From the NCBI RefSeq assembly GCF_013337285.1, contig NZ_SUPW01000001.1, positions 62,001 through 126,000 on the forward strand: a stretch of 64,000 nucleotides of DNA. The letters are read 5' to 3'. The DNA comes from Agrobacterium tumefaciens (GTDB lineage: Bacteria; Pseudomonadota; Alphaproteobacteria; Rhizobiales; Rhizobiaceae). Under the pieces are notes generated by a model. That model worked only from the letters and a program-made list of their open reading frames with translations, was not told the origin of the DNA and made no database searches. The position numbers and the translations under genes were made by a program. Of this stretch, positions 55,855-64,000 are shown piece after piece (positions within the stretch are counted from its first letter, which is position 1; the number at the start of each line of letters is the position of its first letter).

Positions 55855-56817
55855 ATGATGCATAAAGTGATATTCGATACGGACCCCGGTGTAGATGACG
55901 CCATGGCGCTTCTGTTTCTGCATCGGCATCCCGATATCGATCTGATCGGCGTCACCACGGTTTTCGGCAACGCGCCCATCGATATCACCACCCGCAATGC
56001 GCTTTTCCTGAAGCGGGAATGGCAGATGACAGCGCCGGTTGCGAAGGGCGCCGGCGTAACCTTCGATCCCGCCCGCAAGGAAGGCCACTGGCCGACCTTC
56101 ATCCATGGCGAAAACGGCCTCGGCGATATCGATATCCCCGAGACTGTCGATTTGCCGCTTGATCCGCGCCCGGCGCATCGTTTCATCATCGAGACGGTCA
56201 AGGCCAATCCCGGCGAGGTGACGCTGATCGCTGTCGGGCGCATGACCAATCTGGCGCTGGCGCTGCGTGAGGAGCCTGACTTCGCCGCGCTGGTGAAGGA
56301 AGTCATCGTCATGGGCGGCGCTTTCGATATTAACGGCAACATTTCGCCGGCGGCCGAGGCTAATATTCACGGCGATCCGGAAGCCGCCGATCTGGTGTTT
56401 ACAGCGCCCTGGCGCGTGGTCGTCGTCGGTCTCGATGTGACGACAAAAACGGTGATGACCAGCGCCTTCATGGCTGACATGGCCAAGGCCGGCGGCAAGC
56501 CGGTGCAGCTGCTTTCCGACCTGTCGCAATTCTACATCGATTTCTACAAGACCCGCACCGGCGACGGCATGGTGGTGCATGACAGCTGCGCCTGCGTCTA
56601 TCTCGTTGCGCCTGACCTGTTTGAGACCCGCAGCGGCCCGGTGCGCGTCGTCTGCGGGGGCCTTGCCGATGGCCAGACCATTCAGAAGCCGGATGGCCGT
56701 GCCTTTCCGCCGGGCGACTGGGATGGGCATCCAAGCCAGCTTGTCTGCACTGATATCAAGCCGGAGCGCGTGCTTTCGGTCATCCGCGCGGCAATTGTGA
56801 CGGGTGAGCGCGGCTGA
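55855..56817 (+). CDS. Inosine/uridine-preferring nucleoside hydrolase
   Basis: 320 aa. Cleaves the N-glycosidic bond of ribonucleosides to base and ribose. The calcium-binding start IFDTDPGVDDAMALLFLHRH is diagnostic, as is VIVMGGAFDINGNISPAAEANIHGDPEAADL. The active-site His is in VVHDSCACVYL. The first two codons are both ATG. Preference between purine and pyrimidine nucleosides cannot be told. It is probably a nucleoside salvage enzyme. Confidence 0.92.
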   Translation: MMHKVIFDTDPGVDDAMALLFLHRHPDIDLIGVTTVFGNAPIDITTRNALFLKREWQMTAPVAKGAGVTFDPARKEGHWPTFIHGENGLGDIDIPETVDLPLDPRPAHRFIIETVKANPGEVTLIAVGRMTNLALALREEPDFAALVKEVIVMGGAFDINGNISPAAEANIHGDPEAADLVFTAPWRVVVVGLDVTTKTVMTSAFMADMAKAGGKPVQLLSDLSQFYIDFYKTRTGDGMVVHDSCACVYLVAPDLFETRSGPVRVVCGGLADGQTIQKPDGRAFPPGDWDGHPSQLVCTDIKPERVLSVIRAAIVTGERG

Positions 56818-57120
56818 ACGACAGGAATGGCCGTTCTTGAGCATGGCTTGCCTTGCATTTTCCAAGAATCTGGCGTTATGCAAGTTCCTTGATCCTATTG
56901 CGCGATCCGCCTTGCCAAAGGGGCCGAAAAGGCTGTGCCCGAAGCACAGGCGGATGATTGCGATGCCGCGTGCTGCCCGAGAAAAGCCCTGTAGGTTTTC
57001 CCGTGCTTTGCGCTACAATGAATAACGTCTGCCGGATCGGTTCGTGTCGGCGGCGTCTAAAAACAAAAACGAACCTTCGTTATGGGCCGGCAGAACCGGT
57101 CCATTCCCATGAGGAAAGTG

Positions 57121-58341
57121 ATGGAAGAGTTTCATAAGGTCCGGCGTCTGCCGCAATACGTCTTCGAACAGGTCAACCGTTTGAAAGCGAGCGCGCGAGC
57201 GGGTGGAGCCGACATTATCGACCTCGGCATGGGCAATCCGGACCTTCCGACCCCCAAGGCGATCGTCGACAAGCTTTGCGAGGTCGTCCAGGACCCTCGC
57301 ACCCATCGTTATTCCTCGTCCAAGGGCATTCCCGGCCTTCGCCGCGCGCAGGCCGGCTATTATGCCCGTCGTTTCGGCGTTAAGCTGAACCCCGATACCC
57401 AGGTCGTCGCCACGCTCGGCTCCAAGGAAGGTTTTGCCAATATGGCGCAGGCCATCACCGCACCCGGTGACGTGATCCTGTGTCCGAACCCGACCTATCC
57501 GATCCACGCCTTCGGCTTCCTGATGGCGGGCGGTGTTATCCGCTCCATGAATGTCGAGCCGGACGAAAGCTTCTTCGGACCTTTGGAGCGTGCGGTGCGC
57601 CACTCCATTCCGAAGCCGCTGGCGTTGATCGTCAACTATCCGTCGAACCCGACGGCGCATGTTGCTTCGCTCGATTTCTACAAGGACGTGATCGCATTCG
57701 CGAAGAAGCACGAGATCATCGTGCTCTCCGACCTTGCCTATTCGGAAATCTATTTCGACGACAACAATCCGCCGCCGTCGGTTCTTGAAGTTCCCGGCGC
57801 CATCGATGTCGCGGTGGAATTCACCTCGATGTCGAAGACCTTCTCCATGCCCGGCTGGCGCATGGGCTTTGCCGTCGGCAACGAGCGGCTGATTGCGGCG
57901 CTGACCCGCGTGAAGTCCTATCTCGACTATGGCGCGTTCACGCCGATCCAGGTTGCGGCGACGCATGCGCTGAATGGCGACGGCTCCGACATTGCCGAAG
58001 TGCGCAACGTCTATCGCCGCCGCCGTGACGTCATGGTCGACACTTTTGGCAAGGCCGGTTTCGAGATCCCGCCGCCGGCGGCGACGATGTTCGCCTGGGC
58101 GAAAATTCCCGAAAAATTCCGCCATCTCGGCAGCCTGGAGTTTTCCAAGCTTCTGGTCGAGAAGGCAGATATCGCCGTTGCTCCCGGCATCGGCTTTGGC
58201 GAGATGGGCGATGATTACGTCCGCCTCGCGCTCGTGGAAAACGAGCATCGAATTCGTCAGGCAGCGCGCAATCTGAAGCGTTTCCTGTCGAGCGCAGACG
58301 AAACGATGCACAATGTCGTTTCGCTTAACGCCCACAGATAA
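57121..58341 (+). CDS. Class I/II aminotransferase (AlaC/YfdZ-like)
   Basis: About 407 aa from the ATG at 57121; in-frame ATGs at 57082 and 57109 also exist. GGAAA lies just before the chosen one and the protein then starts EEFHKVRRLPQYVFEQVNRL. PLP-binding Lys is in SMSKTFSMPGWRMGF; NYPSNPTAHVASLDFYKDV and DLAYSEIYFDD are typical fold-type I motifs. YfdZ-like enzymes act as glutamate-pyruvate or LL-diaminopimelate-type transaminases. It precedes hom by 61 bp, suggesting amino acid biosynthesis. Confidence 0.85.
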   Translation: MEEFHKVRRLPQYVFEQVNRLKASARAGGADIIDLGMGNPDLPTPKAIVDKLCEVVQDPRTHRYSSSKGIPGLRRAQAGYYARRFGVKLNPDTQVVATLGSKEGFANMAQAITAPGDVILCPNPTYPIHAFGFLMAGGVIRSMNVEPDESFFGPLERAVRHSIPKPLALIVNYPSNPTAHVASLDFYKDVIAFAKKHEIIVLSDLAYSEIYFDDNNPPPSVLEVPGAIDVAVEFTSMSKTFSMPGWRMGFAVGNERLIAALTRVKSYLDYGAFTPIQVAATHALNGDGSDIAEVRNVYRRRRDVMVDTFGKAGFEIPPPAATMFAWAKIPEKFRHLGSLEFSKLLVEKADIAVAPGIGFGEMGDDYVRLALVENEHRIRQAARNLKRFLSSADETMHNVVSLNAHR

Positions 58342-58402
58342 GGGCAACCGAAGGCGGCCGGGCCTCGGCCGCCACCATCATCAGCAAATCAGGAACATAC
58401 CC

Positions 58403-59713
58403 ATGGCAGATTCATTGAGAATCGGCATAGCGGGGCTCGGCACTGTCGGCGCTTCGCTCGTGCGCATCCTCCAGCAGAGAAGCAACGAACTTGCGATTAC
58501 CTGCGGACGTGCGATTGAGATTATTGCGGTGAGCGCGCGCGACCGTTCGCGCGACCGCGGCATCGACCTCAAGGGTATTACCTGGTTCGACACGCCGGAG
58601 CAGCTGGCGAGCGAAGCCGATATCGACGTGTTCGTCGAACTGGTCGGCGGTGCTTCCGGTCAGGCGGAAAATGCCGTGCGTGCGGCACTAGCACGCGGTC
58701 TGCATGTGGTGACAGCCAACAAGGCGCTGCTTGCAAAGCACGGCGTCGAATTGGCGACGCTTGCCGAAGACAAGGGCGCGCTCCTCAATTTTGAAGCGGC
58801 TGTAGCCGGCGGTATCCCCGTCATCAAGGCGCTGCGTGAATCGCTCACCGGCAACCATGTGTCGCGCATCTACGGCATCATGAACGGCACCTGCAATTAC
58901 ATCCTCACCAAGATGGAGAAGGAAGGGCTGTCCTTCGAGGCCTGTCTGAAGGAAGCGCAGCGGCTGGGTTATGCCGAGGCCGATCCGGCCTTCGATATCG
59001 AGGGCAACGACACCGCTCACAAGCTCGCCATTCTGACGACGCTTGCCTTCGGCAACAAGATTTCGGCCGATGACATCTATCTCGAAGGCATCACCAATAT
59101 TTCGAGCGAGGATATTCAGGCGGCGGCCGAGCTCGGTTATCGCATCAAGCTTCTCGGCGTGGCGCAGGTGACTGAATCCGGCATCGAACAGCGGGTGCAT
59201 CCAACCATGGTGCCGCTCGATTCCGTCATCGCGCAGGTCGATGGCGTCACCAATGCCGTGGCGATCGAATCCGATATTCTTGGTGAGCTGCTGATGGTCG
59301 GCCCGGGCGCCGGCGGCAACGCCACGGCGTCGGCCGTACTCGGTGACATCGCCGATATCGCCAAGAGCCGTCCCGGCGCCCAGCAGGTGCCGGTGCTTGG
59401 CCGCCCGGCGAAATCGCTGGTCGAGTATCGCCGCGCCAAGATGAAGAGCCACGAGGGCGGTTATTTCATCCGTCTGACGGTGAAGGATCAGGCGGGCGTG
59501 TTCGCCTCCATCGCCACGCGCATGGCGGATAACAATATCTCGCTGGAATCCATCGTGCAGCGTCAGCGCGTGCATGTAGAAGGCGCGCCGCAGACAATCA
59601 TCCTCGTCACCCATGCGACGATGGAAGATGCGATCCGCAAGGCCGTGAAGGCGATCAAGAACGAGAAATATCTGGTCAGCGAACCGCAGGTCATCCGCAT
59701 CGAGCGGACCTGA
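58403..59713 (+). CDS. hom: Homoserine dehydrogenase
   Basis: 436 aa. Converts aspartate-semialdehyde to homoserine for threonine and methionine. NAD(P) motif RIGIAGLGTVGASLVRILQ, the catalytic segment GIMNGTCNYILTKMEKEG and YAEADPAFDIEGNDTAHKLA are all present. A C-terminal ACT-like regulatory region starts FIRLTVKDQAGVFASIATRM and suggests feedback control by threonine. The start at 58403 is the family N terminus; the frame from 58313 begins inside the aminotransferase tail. A strong terminator follows. Confidence 0.96.
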   Translation: MADSLRIGIAGLGTVGASLVRILQQRSNELAITCGRAIEIIAVSARDRSRDRGIDLKGITWFDTPEQLASEADIDVFVELVGGASGQAENAVRAALARGLHVVTANKALLAKHGVELATLAEDKGALLNFEAAVAGGIPVIKALRESLTGNHVSRIYGIMNGTCNYILTKMEKEGLSFEACLKEAQRLGYAEADPAFDIEGNDTAHKLAILTTLAFGNKISADDIYLEGITNISSEDIQAAAELGYRIKLLGVAQVTESGIEQRVHPTMVPLDSVIAQVDGVTNAVAIESDILGELLMVGPGAGGNATASAVLGDIADIAKSRPGAQQVPVLGRPAKSLVEYRRAKMKSHEGGYFIRLTVKDQAGVFASIATRMADNNISLESIVQRQRVHVEGAPQTIILVTHATMEDAIRKAVKAIKNEKYLVSEPQVIRIERT

Positions 59714-59740
59714 GACGCTGACGATTTTTTTGAATCTGAG

Positions 59741-59774
59741 GACCGCGCTTCCGCATGGAAGCGCGGTCTTTTTT
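59741..59774 (+). terminator. Intrinsic terminator after hom
   Basis: A 12-bp perfect stem (59741-59752 with 59757-59768), GCAT loop, six T. Confidence 0.92.
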
Positions 59775-59930
59775 CGTTAGGAAGCCTGGCTGCGATGTTC
59801 AAAAAACCGTTCCGGGATTTAACGTTTCTGCTGTCATAAAATTTAAGAAAAACAGCCGCAGAACCGCTGGAATACGACACGATTCGGTCCTATGGTTAAT
59901 CCTGTTCACCAAAGCGAGGGAGGCGTGGCC

Positions 59931-60149
59931 GTGACATCGATCATCCTGTTCAAGGACAATAAGCGCGCAGACGTTCCGGTCGCCCATCATCGGGCGCGGC
60001 CTCACACTGCCAACGACAATATTCGCAGCATGGAATTCGATATGGCCGAATATGAGCGGAACTGGTGTTCGCTTGCCGTGTTCTCGCTGCTGCTTCTGGT
60101 TGGTGCGGTATCGATCGTCAGCCCATTTTTCTCGATTTTCTCGGTGTGA
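59931..60149 (+). CDS. Small protein with C-terminal membrane helix, 72 aa
   Basis: 72 aa from the GTG at 59931. GAGGGAGG at 59916-59923 sits 7 bases before it, which decides the start over the ATG at 59892. The first 45 residues are basic and polar (ADVPVAHHRARPHTANDNIR), followed by one helix (CSLAVFSLLLLVGAVSIVSP). The protein is likely anchored by its C terminus in the inner membrane. No family recognised. Confidence 0.65.
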   Translation: MTSIILFKDNKRADVPVAHHRARPHTANDNIRSMEFDMAEYERNWCSLAVFSLLLLVGAVSIVSPFFSIFSV

Positions 60150-60231
60150 AACCCGCAAAGCGCGTTTTTGCTTGAAAAACGCGCCATCGCCATTTAGCCC
60201 GTTCTAAGTATTAAAGCGCCGATATACGCGC

Positions 60232-62061
60232 ATGACAGGACGAATGGACAGAATGGCAATGATGGAGCCGGCCGATACCGTGGCCCGCGCATTTTTAAGC
60301 GTGGAGCGGTCGGCGACAGAGCAGCGCTGGGTGTCGCGGCTGGATCAGGCCGGACAGAACCGTGCGTTGGCCATGTCCCAGGTCCACGCCATTCCCGAAC
60401 TCATCGCCCGCGTGCTCGCCGGGCGCGGAGTAGGCGTGGATGATGCGCTTGCATTTCTCGATCCCACCATCCGCTCGCTGATGCCTGATCCGCATATGCT
60501 GACCGATTGCGAGAAGGCGGCCGAGAGGCTGGTACGCGCCATCGAGACCGGTGAGAAGGTGGCGATCTTCGGCGATTACGATGTCGACGGGGCTGCTTCT
60601 TCCGCATTGATGTATAGGTTTTTCGCGCATTTCGGGCTGACGCCGGAGATCTATATTCCTGACCGGATTTTTGAAGGTTACGGGCCGAACCCGGCAGCGA
60701 TGCAGCAGCTTGCCGCCAATGGCGCAACCCTGATCGTGACGGTTGATTGCGGCTCCACCAGCCATGAATCGCTGCAAGCCGCCAAGGACGCGGGCACCGA
60801 CGTGGTGGTGATCGATCACCACCAAGTTGGTTCGGAATTGCCACCGGCCGTGGCGCTGGTCAATCCCAACCGGGAGGACGATCTTTCGGGGCAGGGGCAT
60901 CTCTGCGCCGCCGGCGTGGTGTTTCTCGTGCTGGTCGCCACGCTGCGGCTTTTGAAAGACAGACGCAACAGGCAGGCCTTTACGCTCGATCTGCTGTCGC
61001 TGCTCGATATAGTCGCGCTCGCGACGGTATGCGATGTGGTGCCGCTGAAGGGGCTGAACCGCGCCTATGTGGTGAAGGGGTTGATTGCTGCGCGCCACAT
61101 GAACAATCCCGGCCTCGCTGCGCTGTTCAAGAAGGCAGGGCTTGGCGGGCCGGTGACGCCTTATCATTTCGGGTTCCTGATCGGGCCGCGCATCAATGCC
61201 GGCGGCCGTATCGGCGACGCCGCTCTCGGCAGCCGTCTGCTGACCATCGAGGACTCTTCGCAGGCGGAAGTGATTGCGGAGCGGCTGGATGAGCTGAACC
61301 GCGAACGGCAGGCGATGGAAGCAGTGATGCTGGCGGAGGCTGAAGCGGAGGCATTGTTCGAATATGGTGACGGGTCTGGGGCCGGTGTCATCGTCACGGC
61401 TCGGGAGAACTGGCACCCAGGCATCGTCGGCTTGCTCGCTTCCCGTTTGAAGGATCGTTTCCGTCGTCCGGCCTTTGCGATTGCTTTCGATCCCTCCGGT
61501 AGGGGCACCGGTTCCGGCCGTTCGATCAATGGTTTCGATATGGGCCGGATGGTGCGTGCCGCCGTGGATGCGGGATTGCTGGTCAAGGGTGGCGGTCACG
61601 CCATGGCGGCCGGGCTGACGGTGGAGCGCGCCAATCTCGGCAAGCTCCGGACGTTCTTTGAAGAAGCGGCCGTCAAGACGGTGAGCGAATTGGTGGAAAG
61701 CAGCGTGCTGAAGATCGATGGCGCCATTGGTGCGTCGGGCGCGACATTGCAGCTTGTCGACCAGCTGGAGCAGGCCGGTCCTTACGGATCGGGCCACTCG
61801 CAGCCGATCTTTGCCGTTCCGGCCCATCGCCTGCGCGACGTGCGCCTTGTCGGCACTGCCCATGTCAAGATCACGCTGGAGGCCATGGATGGCTCACGGC
61901 TGGACGGTATCGCATTCCGCGCTGCGGAGGCTCCTCTGGGGCAGATGCTACTGAATGCGCGTGGTAGGTCCATCCATGTTGCAGGCACCGTGGGTGCCGA
62001 TCTCTGGCAGGGCCAGAGGCGTGTGCAGCTGCGCGTTCTGGACGCGGCTTTCGCGCCCTGA
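60232..62061 (+). CDS. recJ: Single-stranded-DNA-specific exonuclease RecJ
   Basis: 609 aa. 5'-3' exonuclease for recombination and mismatch repair. The DHH-family metal motifs are clear: IFGDYDVDGAASSALMYRFF, VDCGSTSHESL, VVIDHHQVGSELPP and, in the DHHA1 domain, KGGGHAMAAGLTV. A C-terminal OB-like region (HVKITLEAMDGSRLDGIAF) completes the protein. The start at 60232 could be a later in-frame ATG (60247 or 60253). It is separated from hom by the small membrane gene. Confidence 0.95.
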   Translation: MTGRMDRMAMMEPADTVARAFLSVERSATEQRWVSRLDQAGQNRALAMSQVHAIPELIARVLAGRGVGVDDALAFLDPTIRSLMPDPHMLTDCEKAAERLVRAIETGEKVAIFGDYDVDGAASSALMYRFFAHFGLTPEIYIPDRIFEGYGPNPAAMQQLAANGATLIVTVDCGSTSHESLQAAKDAGTDVVVIDHHQVGSELPPAVALVNPNREDDLSGQGHLCAAGVVFLVLVATLRLLKDRRNRQAFTLDLLSLLDIVALATVCDVVPLKGLNRAYVVKGLIAARHMNNPGLAALFKKAGLGGPVTPYHFGFLIGPRINAGGRIGDAALGSRLLTIEDSSQAEVIAERLDELNRERQAMEAVMLAEAEAEALFEYGDGSGAGVIVTARENWHPGIVGLLASRLKDRFRRPAFAIAFDPSGRGTGSGRSINGFDMGRMVRAAVDAGLLVKGGGHAMAAGLTVERANLGKLRTFFEEAAVKTVSELVESSVLKIDGAIGASGATLQLVDQLEQAGPYGSGHSQPIFAVPAHRLRDVRLVGTAHVKITLEAMDGSRLDGIAFRAAEAPLGQMLLNARGRSIHVAGTVGADLWQGQRRVQLRVLDAAFAP

Positions 62062-62189
62062 CGGGTTTGTGGATCGAGCAAAAAATTTACAGAGAAAAGT
62101 GAAGGACGAGCCGCAAACGGCAATTGTCCATAGGTTCACGTGTCACGTGAAGTTTTTTATACAAACCACTGATTTTCAAGGAGAAGCAA

Positions 62190-62264
62190 TGGTACGCCCT
62201 AGGGGAGTCGAACCCCTCTTTTCAGAATGAAAATCTGACGTCCTAACCGATAGACGAAGGGCGC
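62190..62264 (-). tRNA. tRNA-Glu (TTC), copy 1
   Basis: 75 bases with encoded CCA on the minus strand. The acceptor stem pairs GCGCCCT with AGGGCGT (G-T wobble at the first pair). The anticodon loop TTTTCAT gives anticodon TTC, and the T arm is GAGGGGTTCGACTCCCCT. Confidence 0.96.
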
Positions 62265-62285
62265 GTACACTTGCGGTGTGGCGCC

Positions 62286-62314
62286 CTTATAGTCAGGCTC
62301 CCGAAGGTCTGCAA
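62286..62314 (-). promoter_or_regulatory. Promoter of tRNA-Glu copy 1
   Basis: TTGCAG (62309-62314) and TATAAG (62286-62291) with 17-bp spacing on the minus strand, about 20 bases before the tRNA. Confidence 0.75.
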
Positions 62315-62324
62315 GCGGAAAAAT

Positions 62325-62713
62325 TGATTTTTTTCGCTTCGTGGCGAGTTTTTTTGAGGAAGTCCGAAGGGCTGTGGAAAACTGCGCCGCATCGGGCCAA
62401 AGCTTTGAAATATCGCCCCTATCACCGCACGTCGGCAATGCTTTTTTTCGTCGTGGGAGGTGGGAGACGTCGTTTTTATCCCTTAGCTGGCATCCTCTGC
62501 CGGCGGGATCGAACAGGCGCTGTCATCTGGCAGATGGGGAAAGGCAAGCCCGTCGATCTGCTCGCTGGCGGTTCACCCGGCTTGCCTTCCATCGGGGGGA
62601 CAGCAATCTAACGTACCGAGCGGAAATCGGTTCCGACGCATCAGTCACGTGCGACGAATTCGCACACGGAAAGGATATCGATGCATTTTGAAGGAGGGGA
62701 ACACGACAGCAAG
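62325..62713. other. Spacer between the two tRNA-Glu copies
   Basis: About 390 bp with only a weak open frame (62276-62611) that has no family features and overlaps the tRNA promoter. No repeat, gene or terminator that I can support. Confidence 0.5.
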
Positions 62714-62788
62714 TGGTACGCCCTAGGGGAGTCGAACCCCTCTTTTCAGAATGAAAATCTGACGTCCTAACCGATAGACGAAGGGCGC
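62714..62788 (-). tRNA. tRNA-Glu (TTC), copy 2
   Basis: Identical in sequence to copy 1, including the encoded CCA and anticodon TTC. Confidence 0.96.
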
Positions 62789-62809
62789 GTACACTTGCGG
62801 TGTGGCGCC

Positions 62810-62838
62810 CTTATAGTCAGGCTCCCGAAGGTCTGCAA
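62810..62838 (-). promoter_or_regulatory. Promoter of tRNA-Glu copy 2
   Basis: Same TTGCAG-17-TATAAG arrangement as copy 1. The rest of the 62849-63061 stretch up to the aapP terminator holds nothing I can support. Confidence 0.75.
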
Positions 62839-63061
62839 GCGGAAAAATGCATGATTTGACAAAAAAATGACATTGATCGCCAGACTGCCTGCAAAACAAG
62901 GATTCCTGTTTCGTAACAGATGGTTAAAGAAACGGGGCGAGCGCTGTTTCAGCGTCTCCTCGGGCGGCGTTTCGTAAGAATCGCCGTATCTGTCTTGTTT
63001 CGCGGTGTCATTTTTTTGCTCCCATGCGGGATGGGTCGCCGCAGCCATGCGTCTCTACGTC

Positions 63062-63090
63062 ATAAAAAAAACGGGGCTTTGCAGCCCCGT
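63062..63090 (-). terminator. Intrinsic terminator of the aap genes
   Basis: On the minus strand ACGGGGC-TGCAAA-GCCCCGT forms a 7-bp stem followed by eight T. Confidence 0.9.
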
Positions 63091-63116
63091 CTTTTATTGT
63101 CACCGATTGCTATTTC

Positions 63117-63890
63117 TCAGTGCAGAATCTGGCTGAGGAACAGGCGTGTGCGCTCGTGCTGCGGATTGTCGAAGAATTCGGCGGGCGAATTCTGTTCGAC
63201 GATCTGGCCCTGATCCATGAAGATGACGCGGTTGGCGACTTGGCGGGCGAAGCCCATTTCGTGGGTCACGCACAGCATGGTCATGCCGTCTTCGGCAAGG
63301 CCGACCATGGTGTCGAGCACTTCCTTGACCATTTCCGGATCGAGCGCCGATGTCGGCTCGTCGAAGAGCATGATCTTCGGTTTCATGCACAGCGAGCGGG
63401 CAATCGCCACGCGCTGCTGCTGACCGCCGGAAAGCTGACCGGGGTACTTGTGTGCCTGCTCGGGGATCTTGACGCGCTTCAGATAGTGCATCGCCACTTC
63501 TTCGGCTTCCTTCTTGGGCATCTTGCGAACCCAGATCGGCGCCAGCGTGCAGTTTTCGAGAATGGTCAGATGCGGGAAGAGGTTGAAGTGCTGGAACACC
63601 ATGCCAACTTCGCGACGGACTTCATCGATCTTCTTCAGGTCGTTGGTCAGTTCGATGCCATCGACCTGGATTGAGCCCGACTGGTGTTCCTCCAGCCGGT
63701 TGATGCAGCGGATCATCGTCGATTTACCCGATCCCGAAGGACCGGCGATGACGATGCGCTCGCCCTTCATGACCTTGAGATTGATATCGCGCAGCACGTG
63801 GAAATCGCCATACCACTTGTTCATGCCGGTGATTTCGATTGCCACGTCCGTTGTCGAGACGGCCAGTTTTTTTGCTTGGTTTTCTGCCAT
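63117..63890 (-). CDS. aapP: General L-amino acid ABC transporter ATPase AapP
   Basis: 257 aa. Powers uptake of a broad range of L-amino acids. Walker [10 protein letters not shown], signature LSGGQQQR, Walker [14 protein letters not shown] and H-loop CVTHEMGF are complete. The sequence start [20 protein letters not shown] and the [17 protein letters not shown] segment point to the Aap/Bra polar amino acid group. The permease AapM ends just upstream (11 bp), matching the aapJQMP order. Confidence 0.92.
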   Translation of the reverse strand: MAENQAKKLAVSTTDVAIEITGMNKWYGDFHVLRDINLKVMKGERIVIAGPSGSGKSTMIRCINRLEEHQSGSIQVDGIELTNDLKKIDEVRREVGMVFQHFNLFPHLTILENCTLAPIWVRKMPKKEAEEVAMHYLKRVKIPEQAHKYPGQLSGGQQQRVAIARSLCMKPKIMLFDEPTSALDPEMVKEVLDTMVGLAEDGMTMLCVTHEMGFARQVANRVIFMDQGQIVEQNSPAEFFDNPQHERTRLFLSQILH

Positions 63891-63901
63891 TTGAGCGTCC
63901 C

Positions 63902-64000
63902 TTATCGTTTATGCCCGGTGTCGAGGTGCCGTTCCATGAACAGCGAATAACGCGACATGCCGAAGCAGAATATCCAGAATACGAAGCCTGCGAAAATATA
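63902..64000 (-). CDS. aapM: AapM amino acid ABC permease, C-terminal end, cut by window edge
   Basis: Thirty-two codons and a TAA (63902-63904) are visible: [20 protein letters not shown], then [11 protein letters not shown]. The last membrane helix and basic tail fit the C terminus of AapM-type permeases. It is 11 bp upstream of aapP on the same strand. The rest lies beyond the window. Confidence 0.82.
   Translation of the reverse strand, partial: YIFAGFVFWIFCFGMSRYSLFMERHLDTGHKR

Larger units (their letters stand above)
62190..62324. repeat. 135-bp direct repeat containing tRNA-Glu, copy 1
   Basis: The 135 bp from 62190 to 62324 (tRNA-Glu, its leader and promoter) are repeated without any visible change at 62714-62848. 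The flanking bases differ. Confidence 0.95.
62714..62848. repeat. 135-bp direct repeat containing tRNA-Glu, copy 2
   Basis: Second identical copy of the 135-bp block starting at 62190, same orientation, offset 524 bp. Confidence 0.95.

Noticed and set aside
62276-62611. 111-aa frame between the tRNA-Glu copies
   Set aside because: Starts in the tRNA promoter, no homologous features, no ribosome site.
62190-62848. Possible att sites flanking an integrated element
   Set aside because: The repeat spans a whole tRNA with its promoter, and the 390-bp spacer has no integrase or cargo; a simple duplication fits better.

Overview
The window looks like chromosomal DNA of a Rhizobiaceae alphaproteobacterium, most likely Agrobacterium or a close Rhizobium relative. 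The marker genes are the acpXL-fabZ-fabF-fabF-adh-lpxXL cluster for very-long-chain lipid A acylation, an Aap-type amino acid ABC transporter, FnrN next to hemN, class I PHA synthase, class II DAHP synthase, and rhizobial-style intergenic palindromes. GC content is high and most genes are densely packed. No phage, transposase, integrase or CRISPR array was seen.

Layout. 1-4.5 kb: the start of a dipeptide epimerase gene, then an mla-type lipid transport operon (STAS-fused permease, ATPase, long MCE protein, auxiliary lipoprotein). 4.6-10.4 kb: a looser accessory stretch of small, mostly secreted or membrane genes, with a palindromic mosaic repeat, a candidate SOS-controlled small gene, an AT-rich patch, tRNA-Lys and a GlsB-like protein. 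10.5-21.8 kb: a large MscS channel, an unrecognised membrane/secreted two-gene locus, a sarcosine/dimethylglycine dehydrogenase-like flavoprotein, a double-receiver response regulator, a phospholipase D-like protein, and an ArsR-SRPBCC-ClpP group. 21.8-37.8 kb: housekeeping (parE, tpiA, secG, pyrG, fumC, an L,D-transpeptidase, gph, rpiA, gor, class II aroG), with many clear intrinsic terminators.

37.8-48 kb: a TadE/TadG pair, a compact phaC-sfsA-map-radC run, small lipoprotein and membrane genes, and divergent fnrN and hemN with an FNR/FixK-type box between them. 48-53.8 kb: the lipid A very-long-chain fatty acid cluster, in which one of the two ketoacyl synthases has lost catalytic residues, so the pair resembles a KS/chain-length-factor heterodimer. 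53.8-64 kb: a PAS-like protein, a TSUP permease, a nucleoside hydrolase, an aminotransferase, hom, recJ, two tRNA-Glu genes in a 135-bp direct duplication, and aapP with the end of aapM.

No clearly new multi-gene system stands out. The best leads are the unrecognised 13.4-15.0 kb pair, the small gene at 7.1-7.4 kb behind a LexA-like box, and the degenerate ketoacyl synthase. All identifications come from reading the translated sequence and recalled family motifs; no database search was run.
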